A program made the position numbers and the translations under genes. A DNA stretch of 41,203 nt from Streptomyces atriruber (GTDB taxonomy: Bacteria > Actinomycetota > Actinomycetes > Streptomycetales > Streptomycetaceae), in contig NZ_LIPN01000227.1 in the NCBI RefSeq assembly GCF_001418325.1, positions 1 to 41,203 of the forward strand, written 5' to 3'. Each line of letters opens with the position of its first letter. Positions within the stretch are counted from its first letter, which is position 1. The notes under the pieces were generated by a model. That model ran no database searches. It worked only from the letters and a program-made list of their open reading frames with translations, and was not told the origin of the DNA. Below, piece by piece: positions 32,120-39,881 of the stretch.

Positions 32120-33266
32120 GACATCGACCGCCGAACCGGCGCAGGCGACGCGCACCTCGCGCGTCCTCGCAAAGATCCGGGGCATCAACCCGTTCGCCGT
32201 CATCGAGAAGCTGCTGACGCTGGCGGCCCTGACCGTCGTGGCGGTCACCGTCGGCGGCCAGCTCGCCCCGATCCTGGGTCTGGACGGACGGCTCGGCACC
32301 ATCGTCGCCTGGTTCATCGCGCTGGTCTTTGACGCGTTGTGGATCGGCGCGCTGAAGATGAGCGAGCAGGCCATCCGGCAGCGCAGCGTCGTGGGGATGG
32401 CCGTGATGCTGTCCGTGGCCGCCCTCTCGATGGCCGGGTCGGTCGCGATCCTGCTGCTGATGGGGCACGCCCGCGTCTTCGCCCTGGTCCCGGTGGCCGC
32501 CGCCGTGTTCATGGGGCTGCGGATCTTCGCCGACCACATGCTCGCGGACGACGCGACCTCTCGCGTCATCGCCGATCAGTCCGCCGCCGCCCGCAACACC
32601 CTGGCCCTGACCTATGCCGATGCCCGCCAGCTGAAGGCGGGCGCCGAGAACGAGGTCGTCATCGAGACGGCCGCAACGCTCGCCGAGGCACACCGGCAGG
32701 CGGTGAAGGCCAGGGCGCTGACCGGCATGCAAAAGAAGATCAACAAGGCGCGCGCCAACGCCGAGGAGAAGCTGAAGTCGTCCGAGGACAAGCACGGGGT
32801 GGCGGCCGGGGCCTTCACCGCCCGCGAGCTGCACGTCCTCACCGCGCCCTCGGAAGTCCCCTTCGGAATTGCTCCCCCTGCCCCCCGTGCTAGTGCAGGG
32901 GACGCGGATCTGTCCACGGCCCTCGATCCGCACACACCGGCACCCACCAGTCGGCAGGTGGCGTCCTCGGAATCCTCGGAATCCTCTGACCTGCGCGAAC
33001 GCCCCGTTGGAGGCGAACCCTCGGAATCCGGCTCGGAGGATTGCGAGGGTCCCTCGGATCTTTCCGAGGGACCGGGGCGCAAGCCCAGTATCAGCGACAG
33101 GTCGCTGTACCTGACGGGGCGCCGGATCTTCACCGAGCTGGCGCCGCCGAAGTCGCTCAACGGCTTCATCAACGCGATGAAGGCGCAGGGCGCCACGGCC
33201 AGTTACGAGCGGATGGCCAAGACCTACGAGCAGTTGCAGGCGGAGTTCGCCGCGCCGAGCGCATAG
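32109..33266 (+). CDS. SpdB-like / DUF2637-type transfer-spread membrane protein
   Basis: A 385-aa protein. Four or so membrane segments lie in residues ~30-140 (LLTLAALTVVAVTVGGQL, IVAWFIALVFDALWIGAL, AVMLSVAALSMAGSVAILLL, ALVPVAAAVFMGLRIF). A charged helical region spans about 150-240. A Ser/Glu/Pro-rich linker (280-325) is encoded by TCGGAATCC repeats. The C-terminus has a helix-turn-helix-like end (LNGFINAMKAQGATASYERM). Membrane proteins of this shape in actinobacterial elements are annotated SpdB or DUF2637 and linked to intramycelial plasmid spread. The start has a weak ribosome site (GAGG) because of overlap with the previous gene. Confidence 0.78.
   Translation: MPRKTSTAEPAQATRTSRVLAKIRGINPFAVIEKLLTLAALTVVAVTVGGQLAPILGLDGRLGTIVAWFIALVFDALWIGALKMSEQAIRQRSVVGMAVMLSVAALSMAGSVAILLLMGHARVFALVPVAAAVFMGLRIFADHMLADDATSRVIADQSAAARNTLALTYADARQLKAGAENEVVIETAATLAEAHRQAVKARALTGMQKKINKARANAEEKLKSSEDKHGVAAGAFTARELHVLTAPSEVPFGIAPPAPRASAGDADLSTALDPHTPAPTSRQVASSESSESSDLRERPVGGEPSESGSEDCEGPSDLSEGPGRKPSISDRSLYLTGRRIFTELAPPKSLNGFINAMKAQGATASYERMAKTYEQLQAEFAAPSA
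32967..33073 (+). repeat. TCGGAATCC repeats plus perfect 11-bp palindromic arm
   Basis: TCGGAATCC occurs at 32967, 32976 (tandem) and 33021, with shorter TCGGA copies at 32850, 32863, 33033 and 33054. The cluster ends in a perfect inverted repeat, GGTCCCTCGGA/TCCGAGGGACC (33048-33073, 4-nt loop). It lies inside the SpdB-like coding sequence and encodes the Ser/Glu linker. It could be a TraB-recognition-type site or merely a codon repeat. Confidence 0.6.
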
Positions 33267-33308
33267 TCCCGCACACCTCAGGCTGACCAGTCACCAGGAG
33301 AGCCCGCC

Positions 33309-33557
33309 ATGCCCGTACCGACCGAGACCGAGCAGAGCGCCGAAACCACCGTGCAGCCGCAGGGCAGCCATCACTGGGTGATGACGCTGGACCTCCCCGG
33401 GCGCCTGGCCGTGACGGGGTCCAGCACCTTCACCCCGCCGCGGGGCTGGACCCGCTACGACGCCTATACGGCTATCAGGAACGAGATGACCCGGAGCAAT
33501 CCGGACCTGGCGCGCGCCAACGTCACCTTCTTCGCCCTGGAGCCCAACCAGCTCTGA
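33309..33557 (+). CDS. Hypothetical protein (82 aa)
   Basis: ATG 33309 follows AGGAGAG with a 6-nt spacer. The protein looks like a compact beta-rich domain (SHHWVMTLDLPGRLAVTGSS, then WTRYDAYTAIRNEMTRSN). It is not recognised. It is the last gene before a strong terminator, so it ends the first transfer operon. Confidence 0.75.
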   Translation: MPVPTETEQSAETTVQPQGSHHWVMTLDLPGRLAVTGSSTFTPPRGWTRYDAYTAIRNEMTRSNPDLARANVTFFALEPNQL

Positions 33558-33583
33558 CCCCAGACACCCCCGGCACCACTGAT

Positions 33584-33618
33584 GAAGGCCGTCCCCCAGC
33601 ACGTGGGGGACGGCCTTC
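33584..33618 (+). terminator. Strong intrinsic-type terminator, end of first transfer operon
   Basis: GAAGGCCGTCCCCC (33584-33597) and GGGGGACGGCCTTC (33605-33618) form a perfect 14-bp stem with a 7-nt loop, starting 27 bp after a stop codon. There is no T-run, as usual in Streptomyces. Confidence 0.85.
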
Positions 33619-33788
33619 GTCACGACTGCCGGAAGACAGTCGAGTGCACCACCGCCCCGGGCCATCGGTTGGCCGGCGGCTGGCGGGCTGGCGGACACGG
33701 TCCGCAGGTCCCGCAGGTCCGCCGCGCAGATCCGGCACCGGCCACGGGGGGATTCGTCCTTCCCACCCCACCTGAGAGATGAGGATGC

Positions 33789-35630
33789 ATGGCCGCCGAA
33801 GCGGTCGAAGCGACGAAAGACGCAACACCCACCACCAAGCCGCCCCGGCCCGCGGCGCGCAAGCCGATGTCGGAGGAGTCCCGATGGCTGATCGGCGGGC
33901 TCGCTGTCACGGTGCCCGCCTCCGGGCTGGTCTACCGCGACGAGGTCGAGTCCTGGGTCTACGACAACCGCTACTGGCTGCTCGGCATCGCCGTGCTGCT
34001 GGTCGGATCGTGCGTGCTGGCGATGACCCGGGCCTACCGGCGTTCCCGCAGGGCGCGTCCGCGTAAACAGGCGCGCGCCGTGGCCGCGTTCGCCTCCGAA
34101 GGCCTCCAAAGCCCCGCAGCGCAAAGCGCCCTGGACAGCGGGGATCCGGGCACGAGGCCGACCACCTCCCCGGAGACGACAGGGCAAGCAGCCTCCCCGG
34201 TCACACTGGATGCACAGCCACAGGACCCGGTCACACCAGATGCACCGCCACAAGAGGGGCCCGATTCCCCGGTCCCCCTCGCGCCGGAGGTACAGCCACC
34301 GGCGGCGCCTGCTTCCTTCCAGCGTGATGAGGCGCCCAAGCTGGCCGCCGCGCTGAAGCTCGACTACGCGGCGGGCAAGCCCCGCACGCTCAGCCGCGCG
34401 CGGGTGGAGCTCGGGGAAGAGTGGGTCATCGAGCTGCCGCCCGGCGGCGTGTACGGCGATGTGGCGGCCAAGTCGGAGCGGGTGATCTCCTGGCTCGGCG
34501 TGGACGCCACCAAGGTGACCATGCGTCCGGGGCCCACCTCCCGGCATGTGGTCATCACGGTCCTGGACCATCCCGTCTACAGCCGCACCCCGGCCCTCCC
34601 CGACCCGTTGGAGGCCACCCGCCGAGGTGTGATCCCTCTCGGGTATGACATGCACGGCGTCATCGTCGAAATCCGCTCGCCGGTCGGCGATACCCAGATG
34701 CTGATCGCCGGATCGGCCGGTGCCGGAAAGACCGAAGAGATCAAGTGGCTCGTCTATTTCGCTCTGGTCAACGGCTGGGACGTCGTCCTGGTCGACGCCA
34801 AGGGAGACGGTGACCTCGCCTATGCGGAAAAGGCATGCCTCATCTATGAGGAGGTCCCCGACCACGACCGGATGATGGACATCATCTCCTTCGTGGAAGA
34901 CCGGCACACACAGCGCGCCGCGGAGAACAGTGCATCGGTGAAAGCCGGAAACGGAAAGGTGAAACACCGGCCTCTGCTCTTCATCATCGATGAGGTCAGC
35001 ACCTACACCGATGAGGCCGACTCGAAAAAGCAGGCGGCGGATTTCGAGAAGAAGCTGAAGAAGGCTTCCCGGAAGTTCCGCTCGTCGAAGATCCTCGTCG
35101 TGCTGGCAACGCAGAGCCCGAAAGCTGAAGTCATCAACACATCGATTCGCGCGAATCACCGTGTGCGACTGGCCTTCGGATGCGCCGAAACCAAACAGTC
35201 GGACGTGATTCTGGGCAGCGGTACAGCGGCAACTGGACACGACGCCTCCAAGCTCCCCGGAATCGACGGCGTAGCAATCCTTCAGTTCAAGGACCTGCTC
35301 CGGGAGTTGCGCGGTTTCCTTATCACCGACGACGAACTCCAGGCGGCCATCGATGCCCGCGCGGAGGAGTTCTTGGAGGCGGAGCCCGAACACGTCCGTC
35401 TGGTCCGTGAGGCGTACGGCGACGATGCGTTTCTTTCCACTGTCGAATTCGCGTCCCGGCTCCGTGAGCTGGGGGTGGATATCGCCGGTGGAGAAGACGC
35501 CGGGAAGACCGGGACAGCCGTTGGCGAATGGCTGCATGAGCACTTCGGCCGCGACGTGCCGCAGGCGCAGAAGCGGATCGAAGGCCAGCGTGTCAGAGGC
35601 CGCGAGCTGGCGGAGATCCTCCGTCGCTGA
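33789..35630 (+). CDS. TraB/FtsK-type DNA translocase
   Basis: A 613-aa FtsK/SpoIIIE-family ATPase, the size of a Streptomyces main transfer protein. Two membrane segments (about 33-52 and 60-80) are followed by a Pro/Gln-rich linker with DAQPQDPVTPDAPPQ-type repeats (100-185) and the motor domain. Walker A is GSAGAGKT with Lys314; Walker B is LLFIIDEVSTY. VVLATQSPKAEVINT matches the family's sensor segment. The last ~65 residues look like a winged-helix gamma-type DNA-reading domain (FASRLRELGVDI, VRGRELAEIL). TraB proteins form hexameric pores that pump double-stranded DNA between mycelia. A GAGG ribosome site is only 4 nt from ATG 33789. Repeats directly downstream may be its recognition site. 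Confidence 0.85.
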   Translation: MAAEAVEATKDATPTTKPPRPAARKPMSEESRWLIGGLAVTVPASGLVYRDEVESWVYDNRYWLLGIAVLLVGSCVLAMTRAYRRSRRARPRKQARAVAAFASEGLQSPAAQSALDSGDPGTRPTTSPETTGQAASPVTLDAQPQDPVTPDAPPQEGPDSPVPLAPEVQPPAAPASFQRDEAPKLAAALKLDYAAGKPRTLSRARVELGEEWVIELPPGGVYGDVAAKSERVISWLGVDATKVTMRPGPTSRHVVITVLDHPVYSRTPALPDPLEATRRGVIPLGYDMHGVIVEIRSPVGDTQMLIAGSAGAGKTEEIKWLVYFALVNGWDVVLVDAKGDGDLAYAEKACLIYEEVPDHDRMMDIISFVEDRHTQRAAENSASVKAGNGKVKHRPLLFIIDEVSTYTDEADSKKQAADFEKKLKKASRKFRSSKILVVLATQSPKAEVINTSIRANHRVRLAFGCAETKQSDVILGSGTAATGHDASKLPGIDGVAILQFKDLLRELRGFLITDDELQAAIDARAEEFLEAEPEHVRLVREAYGDDAFLSTVEFASRLRELGVDIAGGEDAGKTGTAVGEWLHEHFGRDVPQAQKRIEGQRVRGRELAEILRR

Positions 35631-35633
35631 TCC

Positions 35634-35731
35634 GTGCCACCCCTTGTGCCACCCCCGTGCCGCCCCCGTTCCAGTGCCGTGCCGTCACAGGGGGCGGCAC
35701 AGGCTTGTCACGGCACGTGGCACGGGGCCCT
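35634..35731. repeat. Repeat cluster after traB: candidate clt / transfer locus
   Basis: GTGCCACCCC-type units repeat at 35634, 35646 and 35657 (12- and 11-bp steps), and two further GTGCC copies follow by 35692. An inverted half contains GGGGGCGGCAC (35690-35700), which is the exact complement of GTGCCGCCCCC at 35657-35667, then CACGGCAC and GTGGCAC to about 35726. It lies in the gap between the TraB-like gene and the hydrolase gene. Streptomyces plasmids often carry the clt locus with short TraB-recognition repeats next to traB. Confidence 0.55.
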
Positions 35732-35764
35732 ACCTGCGAAAACACAGTGAAGGAGCTGGAGTTC

Positions 35765-36760
35765 ATGAAAGGGTCCGTGATCGGCCTTGTGGTGGTCGGG
35801 TCGGGTCTGTTGGCGGTCACTGCCACGAGCCTGACCGGCAACCCGGCGGTCAGCGGCAAGGCCACGTCGGTGGCCAACCGCACGACGCCTGGGTCGGTGC
35901 CCGACACCTACGCGCCGCTGTTCAGCGCCTGGGGCAACGAGTGTGACGCCCTCACCCCCAGCATTCTGGCCGCACAGATCAAACAGGAATCGCAGTTCAA
36001 CCCCCGGGCGAAGTCTCCAGCCGGGGCCCGGGGCATCGCCCAGTTCATGCCCAAAACCTGGGAGAGCTCAGGATTCGACGGCAATGGCGACGGCGACAAG
36101 AACGTGTGGGATCCGGAAGACGCGATCCCCTCGGCCGCCAAGTACATGTGCTCGGTCTCCCGGGAGTTGAAGGGCATTCCCGGCGACAAGACACGGCTTG
36201 CCCTGGCCGGATACAACGCCGGTCCCGGAGCAGTCCAAAAGTACCGGGGCATACCGCCATACAGGGAAACGGAAGAATACGTCGCCACCATCATGGCGTC
36301 GGCCGCGAAGATGGGCCAGGCCGTGAGCGGGCAGGGCAACATCGCCGTGGAAGCGGTCAATTACGCGTCCGCTCAGATCGGCAAGGACTACGTCTGGGGC
36401 GGCAACGGGGACACCGATGGCGGTTTCGACTGCTCGGGTCTCACCAAAGCCGCCTTCTCTCAGGCTGGGGTGACCCTGCCCCGCGTCGCCAGCGCCCAGT
36501 ACACGTACCTGGAAAACGACGGGGCGCTCGTCGACAAGGACGACCTCAGCATCGGCGACCTCATCTTCTTCAGCCAGAAGAAGCGGACGGGCAAGGCGAC
36601 GCCCGCTGACATCGACCACGTCGGGATCTATCTCGGCAAAGGCTATTTCCTGAACGCTCCGCGTACCGGGGCGAAGGTCCGTATCGAAAAGGTCTGGTGG
36701 GACACCTACATGGGGTCCGGCCGGGTCTACCCGAAAACCACGAACACCAAGGAGGTGTGA
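35765..36760 (+). CDS. Bifunctional wall hydrolase: lytic transglycosylase + NlpC/P60
   Basis: A 331-aa exported protein. An N-terminal hydrophobic segment (about 3-24) acts as signal or anchor. The SLT lytic transglycosylase domain (about 48-180) has catalytic Glu75 in IKQESQFNPRA plus GARGIAQFMP and AGYNAGPGAV. The NlpC/P60 (C40) peptidase (about 200-320) has Cys223 in FDCSGLT and His285 in DIDHVGIYLG. It would open peptidoglycan for the transfer channel, the VirB1/TcpG role. AAGGAG lies 9 nt before ATG 35765. It is the first of six tightly packed genes. Confidence 0.92.
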   Translation: MKGSVIGLVVVGSGLLAVTATSLTGNPAVSGKATSVANRTTPGSVPDTYAPLFSAWGNECDALTPSILAAQIKQESQFNPRAKSPAGARGIAQFMPKTWESSGFDGNGDGDKNVWDPEDAIPSAAKYMCSVSRELKGIPGDKTRLALAGYNAGPGAVQKYRGIPPYRETEEYVATIMASAAKMGQAVSGQGNIAVEAVNYASAQIGKDYVWGGNGDTDGGFDCSGLTKAAFSQAGVTLPRVASAQYTYLENDGALVDKDDLSIGDLIFFSQKKRTGKATPADIDHVGIYLGKGYFLNAPRTGAKVRIEKVWWDTYMGSGRVYPKTTNTKEV

Positions 36761-36984
36761 TGGGGAACGGACAGTGCATTGCGACGACGCAGGCCATGTA
36801 TTCCGTGGCCTCGTCCGCTCAGAGCCTGGAAACGACGGTGACCGTCCTGACGGTCCTGGTGGTCTTCCTGGGGCTCATGTGTGCCGGGGCCGTGGTCGTC
36901 GCGTTCCGGCTCGGTTCCACCCTCAAGCGCCTCTCCGCGCAGCAGCCCGCACCTTTCAACCGCACGTCTGAGAAGGAGTACTGA
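36760..36984 (+). CDS. Small single-pass membrane protein (74 aa)
   Basis: ATG 36760 shares its A with the preceding stop and follows an ideal AAGGAGGTGTG. One strong membrane helix (about 26-50, TVTVLTVLVVFLGLMCAGAV) sits between a polar N-terminus with a single Cys and a basic C-terminus. Probably a transfer-channel accessory subunit by position; no family recognised. Confidence 0.8.
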   Translation: MGNGQCIATTQAMYSVASSAQSLETTVTVLTVLVVFLGLMCAGAVVVAFRLGSTLKRLSAQQPAPFNRTSEKEY

Positions 36985-36986
36985 GT

Positions 36987-37361
36987 ATGGGCAAGTACAC
37001 CGGAACCATCGTCGTCGCCGGTCCTGGTGATGGGTGCATCACCAAGTCGGACGGCTCCAAGGACTGCTCCAAGGGTGCCAAGCAGGTCGTCAAGACGGTC
37101 AACGACACCGGCCCGGACCTCGCGCCCGTCTCGGGGTTCCTGCCGCTGTACGGCGTGATCATGGGCGTGCTGGTCGGCGCGGTCATCCTGGCCATTGCGG
37201 CCGGGGCGGTCATCTCGGCCGGACGCGGCGGCATCCAGGCCGGGTTCAAGAAGGACGGCTCGGCGCTGAAGAAGACCGCGGTCACCGTCGGCGGTCTGAT
37301 CGTGCTGCTGCTCGGCGTGCTGGCCATCGGCCCGTCCATCGCCACCGCGCTGGGCGGCTGA
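36987..37361 (+). CDS. Pilin/VirB2-like two-helix membrane protein
   Basis: 124 aa from ATG 36987, with AAGGAG 8 nt upstream. Two hydrophobic helices (about 50-78 and 98-122) are separated by a short basic loop (GRGGIQAGFKKDGSALKK), the layout of VirB2/TrbC pilins and of small T4SS subunits in Gram-positive elements. The N-terminus has a Cys pair (GDGCITKSDGSKDCSKG). Position between the wall hydrolase and the VirB6-like gene supports this. Function is inferred. Confidence 0.7.
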   Translation: MGKYTGTIVVAGPGDGCITKSDGSKDCSKGAKQVVKTVNDTGPDLAPVSGFLPLYGVIMGVLVGAVILAIAAGAVISAGRGGIQAGFKKDGSALKKTAVTVGGLIVLLLGVLAIGPSIATALGG

Positions 37362-37363
37362 GC

Positions 37364-38614
37364 ATGGCCGACGACCGGTGCAGCCTGATCAAAGGCCCCG
37401 CTCACCAATACTGCGAGCGGGGCCAGAGCGGCGGCAGGGGAGGCAGGCCGGACGACCTGACGCCACAGATGCCCGAGGCGCTCGATCCGCTGGGCGCCGC
37501 CGCCAACTGGCTCTCCGACCAGGCGTCCGCCCTGTACCGGCTGATGGACAAGTCGATGATGGCGGCCGCCGATCCGCTGGCCGGCCTCAAGGGCGGCACG
37601 CTGGCCAAGGTGTACAACCCGGTGGCGGGCCTGGCCCTGCTGATCGGTGCGATTGCTCTGGTGGGCGGGCTGATCTTCTGGATCGCCCGCCCTTCGGGGC
37701 CCGCCTTCAAGAAGGCGGGCTCGGCCGGGGGCCGGTTCTTCGGTCTGCTGTTCCTGGTGACGGTCATTCCGGTGGCGGTGGCGTTGATCGCGTTCGCGCT
37801 GGGCCAGTTCTCCGCGCTCATCTACGCGGACCTGGCCGACCACCCCTTCAAGGGCATGGAAAAGTCCCTGCTGGGCTCCACCGGCAACCCCTACGGGCGG
37901 CTGGCGCAGGCCGCGGTCGTGCTGTTCGCGGTCGGCCCGCTGTGGCTGCTGTGCGTCATCGCACCCATCGCCGTGCTGGCCGCCATGGTGTTCCTGCCGC
38001 TGTCCGCCGCACTGGGGGTGGGCAAGGGCTGGATGCGCTCACGCAGCGGCAAGACGCTGCTGCATCTGCTCGCGGCGGTGTTCCTGGCCAGGGTGCCGGT
38101 CGCCATCGTGCTGATCTTCCGCAAGGTGCTGCCCAAGAGCGCACTGACCGATCTGCTGCTGACCGCCGCCACGACGGTCGTGTGCCTGTACATCCTGCTG
38201 AGCCTGCCAGAGATGGCCAAGAGCGTCGCCGCGGCCGTCACCCGGGCCCCGAAGCTCAAGACGCAGAGCGAGGGCCGCACCGCGGTCACCAAGATGCCCG
38301 CCGACGCCGAACGCCAGGCCCACGCCAAGCGACTGGCCGCCGCGCAGGCCAACCCCGGCAGGCACAAGCCGCCCCGCCAGGCGGCGTCCGCACACGCGCC
38401 GGGCCGCCGCCCCTACCCCGGCGGCGGCAAGGGAGTCCGGGCCGCGCTGAAGGCGCCCGGCCCTTCGGCGAACCCCGCTCAGCCCACTCCGTCCGGCCCG
38501 TCCCGCACCACGCCCGCACGACAGGAGAGGATCCGCCATGTCCGGGTCACGGACGTATCTGCTCGACCCGCTCTACGAGACCGAGACGCTCAAGCTCCCC
38601 CCGTCACGTACTGA
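37364..38614 (+). CDS. VirB6/TrbL-like polytopic transfer protein
   Basis: A 416-aa protein with about six membrane segments between residues 80 and 285 (LALLIGAIALVGGLIFWIA, FFGLLFLVTVIPVAVALIAF, LFAVGPLWLLCVIAPIAVLA, LLAAVFLARVPVAIVLIF, LTDLLLTAATTVVCLYILLS). A basic, Pro-rich cytoplasmic tail of ~120 residues follows. This architecture fits VirB6/TrbL inner-membrane channel proteins. Its 3' end overlaps the next gene by 77 bp in another frame; the next gene has its own strong ribosome site inside this tail. Confidence 0.75.
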   Translation: MADDRCSLIKGPAHQYCERGQSGGRGGRPDDLTPQMPEALDPLGAAANWLSDQASALYRLMDKSMMAAADPLAGLKGGTLAKVYNPVAGLALLIGAIALVGGLIFWIARPSGPAFKKAGSAGGRFFGLLFLVTVIPVAVALIAFALGQFSALIYADLADHPFKGMEKSLLGSTGNPYGRLAQAAVVLFAVGPLWLLCVIAPIAVLAAMVFLPLSAALGVGKGWMRSRSGKTLLHLLAAVFLARVPVAIVLIFRKVLPKSALTDLLLTAATTVVCLYILLSLPEMAKSVAAAVTRAPKLKTQSEGRTAVTKMPADAERQAHAKRLAAAQANPGRHKPPRQAASAHAPGRRPYPGGGKGVRAALKAPGPSANPAQPTPSGPSRTTPARQERIRHVRVTDVSARPALRDRDAQAPPVTY

Positions 38615-39881
38615 CCTGACCGTCATGGGCGCCGGGGTCGCCCTGAGCGCCGTCCATGGGATGGCTGTCCCCGGCATCCTGGGGACACTGACCTGCATCG
38701 TGCCCGCCGCGTTGGCCGGGGCCCTGTCCCTGGTCAAGACGGGTGGGTCGACCGTGGTCGACCGGCTGGGCCGCCGCGGCGGTCATGCGCTCAGGAAACG
38801 CGCCCTGCAGCGGGCCGTGCGCCGGTATGAGAGTGAGCAGGCCTCCTTCGCAGATGATGCGGAGGGGGCCCTGCCCCGCCACACCGCCTTCACCCACATC
38901 AACGATGTGGTCTGGCACGAACGGGACGGATACGCCTTCCCGCAAGGGGCGGGCAGGCTGCTGGCGGCGTTCGAGTGGGTCACCGACGGCGCCGCGCTGA
39001 AGGACGGCGCATACCGCGACCGCGCGCACGACGCACTGGCCGCGTTCCTGGAATGGGTCGCCGCCACCGGCCACGGCAGTTGCGTGCGCATCGTGCACGC
39101 CGTCAGCCCCTACACCGGTGGGCACGACGTGCGCGCCGAAGGAGACGGCGACCTGGCCGACTCCTACCGCCAGCTCATGGACCTGGTGAACGGGGCGTGC
39201 GATGTGCACTCCACCGTGATCCTGCTGTCCGTGCCCGCCCACTGCCCCGACGTCGAGGAGGAGACCGCGTGGGCTCAGGCCGCCTACGAGCAGGCGCGGG
39301 TGTGCGGGATCGAAACCGGCCGCATGTGGGACCGCGCCACCTTCGACATCGCCCTCGCACCGATCCAGGGCAGCGACCCCTACGAGATCCACGAAAGCCT
39401 CTTCCGGTCCGGTGACTTCGTCACCGCGACCGCGGCTGTCACCGACTTCCGCCGGGGCGAGCGGGCAGCGGACTTCTGGCGCCCGATGATCACGACGCTG
39501 CCGCGGGTCACCCGCACCACCGTCGTGGAGTATCTGCCGCTGGACCGCCGCAAGGCGGAAAAGCGGCTGGAGACCGGCGAGATGCTGCGCACCGCGACCG
39601 CCCGCGACGAGCAGGACGCCCGCCGGGAAAAGACCTCCACCCGCACCGGCCGACGCGCAGCCGAACTCCACGAGCAGGACATCTCCGACGGCGCCGCCTA
39701 CGTGAAGGTCGCCGCGCACGTGATGGTCCAGGCCCGCGATGCGGCGGAACTGAAGGAGTTTCGCCGCGATGTGGAGCAGGGCGCGGTATCGGCCGGCGCG
39801 CACCTGATGTGGATGGACCGGCAACACGAAAAGGGCTGGCACGCCGCCCAGCCCCTCCCGGGAGGGGAGATCACATGCTGA
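38538..39881 (+). CDS. SCO6880-like T4SS protein (VirB4 N-terminal-domain equivalent)
   Basis: A 447-aa protein. Residues ~28-68 are two hydrophobic helices (PrgI-like anchor). The rest is soluble alpha/beta without Walker motifs. RTTVVEYLPLDRRKAEKRLE and REKTSTRTGRRAAELHEQD resemble the N-terminal domain of VirB4-type proteins and the SCO6880 family of actinobacterial elements. ACAGGAGAGG is 7 nt before ATG 38538. Its stop overlaps the start of the ATPase gene by 7 bp, so the two are made together and probably form one functional VirB4. Confidence 0.75.
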   Translation: MSGSRTYLLDPLYETETLKLPPSRTDLTVMGAGVALSAVHGMAVPGILGTLTCIVPAALAGALSLVKTGGSTVVDRLGRRGGHALRKRALQRAVRRYESEQASFADDAEGALPRHTAFTHINDVVWHERDGYAFPQGAGRLLAAFEWVTDGAALKDGAYRDRAHDALAAFLEWVAATGHGSCVRIVHAVSPYTGGHDVRAEGDGDLADSYRQLMDLVNGACDVHSTVILLSVPAHCPDVEEETAWAQAAYEQARVCGIETGRMWDRATFDIALAPIQGSDPYEIHESLFRSGDFVTATAAVTDFRRGERAADFWRPMITTLPRVTRTTVVEYLPLDRRKAEKRLETGEMLRTATARDEQDARREKTSTRTGRRAAELHEQDISDGAAYVKVAAHVMVQARDAAELKEFRRDVEQGAVSAGAHLMWMDRQHEKGWHAAQPLPGGEITC

